NCBI GenBank assembly: GCA_013399895.1
Contig: VXBA01006154.1
Span: forward strand, 184,984 to 248,983
DNA: 64,000 nucleotides
Source of the DNA: Serilophus lunatus
Lineage: Eukaryota > Chordata > Aves > Passeriformes > Eurylaimidae
Direction: 5' to 3'
Shown in pieces: positions 60,904 through 64,000 of this stretch (its first letter is position 1; each line of letters begins with the position of its first letter). Position numbers and translations under genes: made by a program. The notes below the pieces were generated by a model. That model worked only from the letters and a program-made list of their open reading frames with translations, did no database searches and was not told the DNA's origin.

Positions 60904-61331
60904 TTCCTACTCTAAGGATCAGATTATTTTTAGACAAGACCCCCACGGGCAGCGTTGACTGGAGCTGCACCCACTGCTCCCTTCCCTGCCTCTGCAGCCC
61001 CTCTGAAGGGCAGCTGGGTGGTGGTGGGTGGCACGGGGCTTGGCGCAGTGGGGCTCAGGACCCAGAAGCAAAAACGGGCCAGGAGGTGGCTGGATGGGAA
61101 GGAGAGGCAGCAGTCGGCGATGGGGAGCAGTGGAGCTCACTGAGTGCCCCGCGGGTGGCTGCTGCCGCACCGCTGCTGAGGCCAGTTAGGGGACTCCAGG
61201 AGCCCATTCCATTTGAGCTGCCTTGCCACCAGTGGTGGCACCAAGCGTTGGGGGATTTGGAGCGCATTCCCCACCATTATGTTCTTTAGCATGCATTTCA
61301 GCTTGGGGGCGGTGAGGGCCGAGCTATGCCC

Positions 61332-61415
61332 GCAGTGCTTTCAAGGGGCGGACAGCATGGCACATTGCTGCCGGCAGTGCTTTCAAGGGGTGGACAGCAT
61401 GGCACATTGCTGCCG
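61332..61415. repeat. 42-bp tandem duplication, two units
   Basis: Unit 1 (61332-61373) and unit 2 (61374-61415) start GCAGTGCTTTCAAGGGG and end GCACATTGCTGCCG. They differ at one position (C/T). The duplication is absent from copy A and is recent relative to the divergence of the two copies. Confidence 0.93.
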
Positions 61416-62386
61416 GGGACAGAGCTTCTGCAGGGGGGGCTACCCTGGCTGCGGTGGTCCTGGTGCCCTGCCATGGCCCCGACCCTGGCAGCCACAAAAA
61501 ATGGCAGTGCAGGCTCAGCAGCTTTGTGCGTTTTTTTTTCCAGGCGGACTCGGTGCCAATCCAGAGCTCCCTCCTCCTTAGAATCAGTTGCTCACATCCC
61601 CCAACTCGTGGTGTGGAGCTGTGGCAGCAGCAGCGAGCTGGGGAAGGTGCTGTGTGGCGCCTTGACATGGGGCTGAGTGGTAGCACAGTGAGAGTACTCC
61701 CACTGCCATGTTCTTTGCCATTCGGCTTTAACATGCAGGCTTTGGAGGCAGAGATGGAGTGGAGCTGGGGTGAAGTTGGGGCCAGATAGGTGCAGGAGTA
61801 ACCAATGGAGGGTCTGATGAGGCAGGCTAAGAGGCAACACACAGGCACTGAAAGTGGAAATGCGGGAGGACCTGAGAGCCTTATGTAAGCAGAAGGGCTC
61901 TTGGCTTCTGCCTGCTTTTCGTGGCTGGATCTGGTGGGAGATGGTACTCGCTCACTGCCCAGACCTCCAGTGTCCACCATCTGGAATCAATCAAGTATTT
62001 TGCCAGGTCCTTCAGCTGCAGCTGCCACTCTTGCTTCAGACCTGCTGCCTCTCTGCCTCAAGTTGGGTGGTTTGGTTGGTGAGTTCCTGGACATCTTCCC
62101 ATCTCCAGCGGCCGTCTCTCCGCTCCCGTAGCATTACCAGAGACCAGCCCACAGCAGACAGTGGGCGCACACACTCATTCATTACCATTACCCCCTGCGG
62201 CCGCCAGCGCCCCTGCTGTTTACTTCAATTAACTGCACATCAAGACACAAACAGAAATGAGGATTTTTTTGTTTTGTTTGATGTGGGTGGAATTGGTGTG
62301 TGTGTTTTGGTTTGGGGAGTGATTGTTTGGTCCCTCTGTGGGTTTTCCCTTGGTATTTTAATTTTAATTCAATTTTTTTCTACTCC

Positions 62387-62414
62387 ATATATATATAACA
62401 TATATATATATATA
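62387..62414. repeat. (AT)n repeat
   Basis: An AT dinucleotide array with one AACA interruption, directly upstream of the AATAAA signal of copy B. Confidence 0.9.
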
Positions 62415-62480
62415 AAATACTTTAGCAATAAATTTCTTGTTTCTTTAATATATCTTGTGTCTCTAATTTATACAATCCTA

Positions 62481-63566
62481 TTTTTGTCCTCAAGCTTCGA
62501 CATTTATGCATGTAGGTAAAAATCTCTAGGCAAATAATATGGTATGTAAACATGCAAGATAGGGCAGGAAGATGTATTTCTTGCTATTACATCGTAATAA
62601 ATAAGTACCAGAGTACATCAAATACCCAGTCATATCTCCAAGTGTTATGCAGTTTTGGTGACTTGCCTAAATCACTACATGCTTTCTCGGATTGCCCTAA
62701 AAATTTGGCTTCCTCTACATTTTTTCTTCTTCTATGAAGTAAAGATACAGTTAGAACACCTTCTAGGTGTTTCTGACATTCTCAGAAAAGCTAACTGATC
62801 AGATTTCTCATGTTTTTCTCTCTTTTCCTATCAGTATAACACCGTGCTGTTTTGCTTTGGGTTCTCTAAAAAAATTTCACAGTGCTGCTCTTCCTCTTTC
62901 TGGTCTTCTTCCTTAGATTTTCTTCCCAACTGGTGTACATACGTTTTAAATAATGTAATAGCTTTGTATTGCTAACTCTGAAAAGCCCACAAGCTAAAAC
63001 AAAATAATCAGAGGGCATGTGATGTAGTCTGTACTCATCTATCCTTCTTTCCTAAATCTCTGTTTTCCTGTGATGTGACTCTTAGGATCGGTTTTCTTCC
63101 ACTGAGCTCCTCTTCTCTCCATCTCCTTAGAAACAAGCAGTTAATAGCAAAAATTTTTTCCTGATAAAATTCCTGAATCCTTCATAAAACTTTCTAGCTA
63201 TATCCAAGATGTATATGAAAAAACAATTCACCCTTTCCTTGTTCATGTAATTGTTAGTGTTCTTGAAATACCAAGTCTTCCCTTCACCTTTCCTTCTCTA
63301 CAATAATCTTGGTATAGGTGATTATTAGGCCTTATATCAACTTAAATACATCAGCCTCCTGGCAACATGCACTAGAAGATTACTTATCCCATGTTTATCT
63401 TACCAAAAAGACCTCTCTTTCTTAGATAAAACTAAAAACAAAATTAAAAGATAATGCTTTAAGTGCACTGGATTCTCCTCAGGATTTAAATGTTTCACCC
63501 TGGTCAGGACTACAGCTTTCATCTTTAGCTATGCCTTCAGTATGAGGACATAACTGTAAAGGCAAT
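62481..63566. other. Unannotated AT-rich unique DNA
   Basis: No gene or repeat is recognised. Confidence 0.5.
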
Positions 63567-64000
63567 TGTGGTGGTTTAAGCACCACAATATTAACTAGGG
63601 GGCACTCTTAGTAATGACGAGAAGAATGACAGAATGTGACAACAGCGAAACACTTTATTTGTCTGGAGCTCAAAGAAAACACAGTTTAGGGAACCCCAGA
63701 CTCAACACATAAAACAAGCACCCGGCAAAACCACAAAAAGGAAAAACCAAGAAAAAAGGAATAAGGGAACTGCTTTCAAAGGCCAGCCAAACTGGCCACA
63801 GAGAGGCAGTGGAAAAGGAAGAGCCACTTTCTCTTTCTTCTGGAATCTCTGAAAAAAAAACCAACAACACAGTGAAAGGTTCTCCCCCCCCCCAACCCGG
63901 GATGTTATTTGGGGAAGCTTTCAACCTGTAGTTGTGCTCGTGTGGCTCCAATGCCGATGGAGGTGGGCTGAGTCAAGCCACGGGGCCTGGGAGTAGGAGA
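63567..64000 (-). mobile_element. Retroviral LTR, antisense, cut by the window edge
   Basis: The plus strand begins TGTGGTGGTTTAAGCACCAC, the reverse complement of an LTR end in CCACCACA. A polyadenylation signal on the minus strand (plus TTTATT at 63654-63659) lies 87 nt before that end, the right distance for R/U5. The sequence GACAACAGCGAAACACTTTA is a landmark of an avian LTR family. The frame at 63670-63951 is LTR sequence. The element continues beyond 64000, so solo or proviral status is unknown. Confidence 0.75.

Larger units (their letters stand above)
60940..62480 (+). mobile_element. Long GC-rich LTR-like element, copy B
   Basis: Homologous to copy A (1446-3058) in the same orientation; the matching blocks are listed there. 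It carries an extra 42-bp tandem duplication (61332-61415), a GC-rich body, then a T-rich stretch, (AT)n at 62387-62414 and AATAAA at 62427-62432 with the shared TTTCTTGTTTCTTTAATATA tail. Frames of 218-221 aa (61324-61980 minus, 61854-62519 plus) overlap one another and are not preserved in copy A, so they are not called as genes. Termini are uncertain; no target duplication was found. Confidence 0.65.

Noticed and set aside
61324..61980. 218-codon minus-strand open frame
   Set aside because: Same GC-rich repeat; its length comes from low stop-codon density, and the 42-bp tandem repeat supplies part of it. No domain is recognised.
61854..62519. 221-codon plus-strand open frame
   Set aside because: It lies in GC-rich copy B, crosses into the AT-repeat tail, overlaps an equally long minus-strand frame, and is not preserved in copy A.

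Overview
This window looks like nuclear DNA from a bird. It is AT-rich, has no operon-like gene packing, and its recognisable content is avian transposable elements: antisense and sense CR1 LINE fragments ending in the (ATTCTRTG)n octamer, an ERV-L-type endogenous retrovirus, and several avian-type solo LTRs. The LTR sequences resemble families common in songbirds and related birds, so a neoavian or passerine source is likely; this is inference from memory of those families, not a database match. I found no convincing protein-coding gene, rRNA, tRNA or CRISPR array. The stretch reads as intergenic or long-intron DNA.

Layout: (1) 165-475 antisense CR1 reverse-transcriptase fragment; about 1446-3058 copy A of a long GC-rich LTR-like element, directly followed by a sense CR1 3' tail (3063-3215). 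(2) 7424-8548 complete antisense LTR with a 5-bp target duplication; about 10040-11440 copy C, a distant relative of copy A; 11600-12205 antisense CR1. (3) 12960-16130 decayed ERV-L-like internal region (gag, protease, RT tail/RNase H, integrase) without LTRs and without the RT catalytic core. (4) 16-48 kb is mostly unique AT-rich DNA with scattered LTRs: about 20190-20760 (minus), 30137-30260 (remnant), 35545-36210 (plus), 37417-37988 (minus), and two GC-rich islands at 32.0-32.3 and 34.2-34.4 kb. (5) 48892-49337 solo ERV-L LTR with a perfect 5-bp target duplication; 50416-52400 the longest CR1 (minus), interrupted by a 486-bp run of N. (6) 57323-57560 and 58426-58952 antisense CR1 tails; 60868-60903 an ERV-L LTR tip; about 60940-62480 copy B of the GC-rich element; and from 63567 an antisense LTR that runs off the right edge.

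Most longer open reading frames lie in GC-rich LTRs or in CR1/ERV coding remnants and are not host genes. Weak candidates for host transcription are three short intervals with good splice consensus at 56390-59388 (plus strand) and a small minus-strand frame at 24932-25092. No new biological system is evident. The most useful leads are the three-member GC-rich LTR-like family, the dated-by-structure solo LTRs, and the exon-like cluster.
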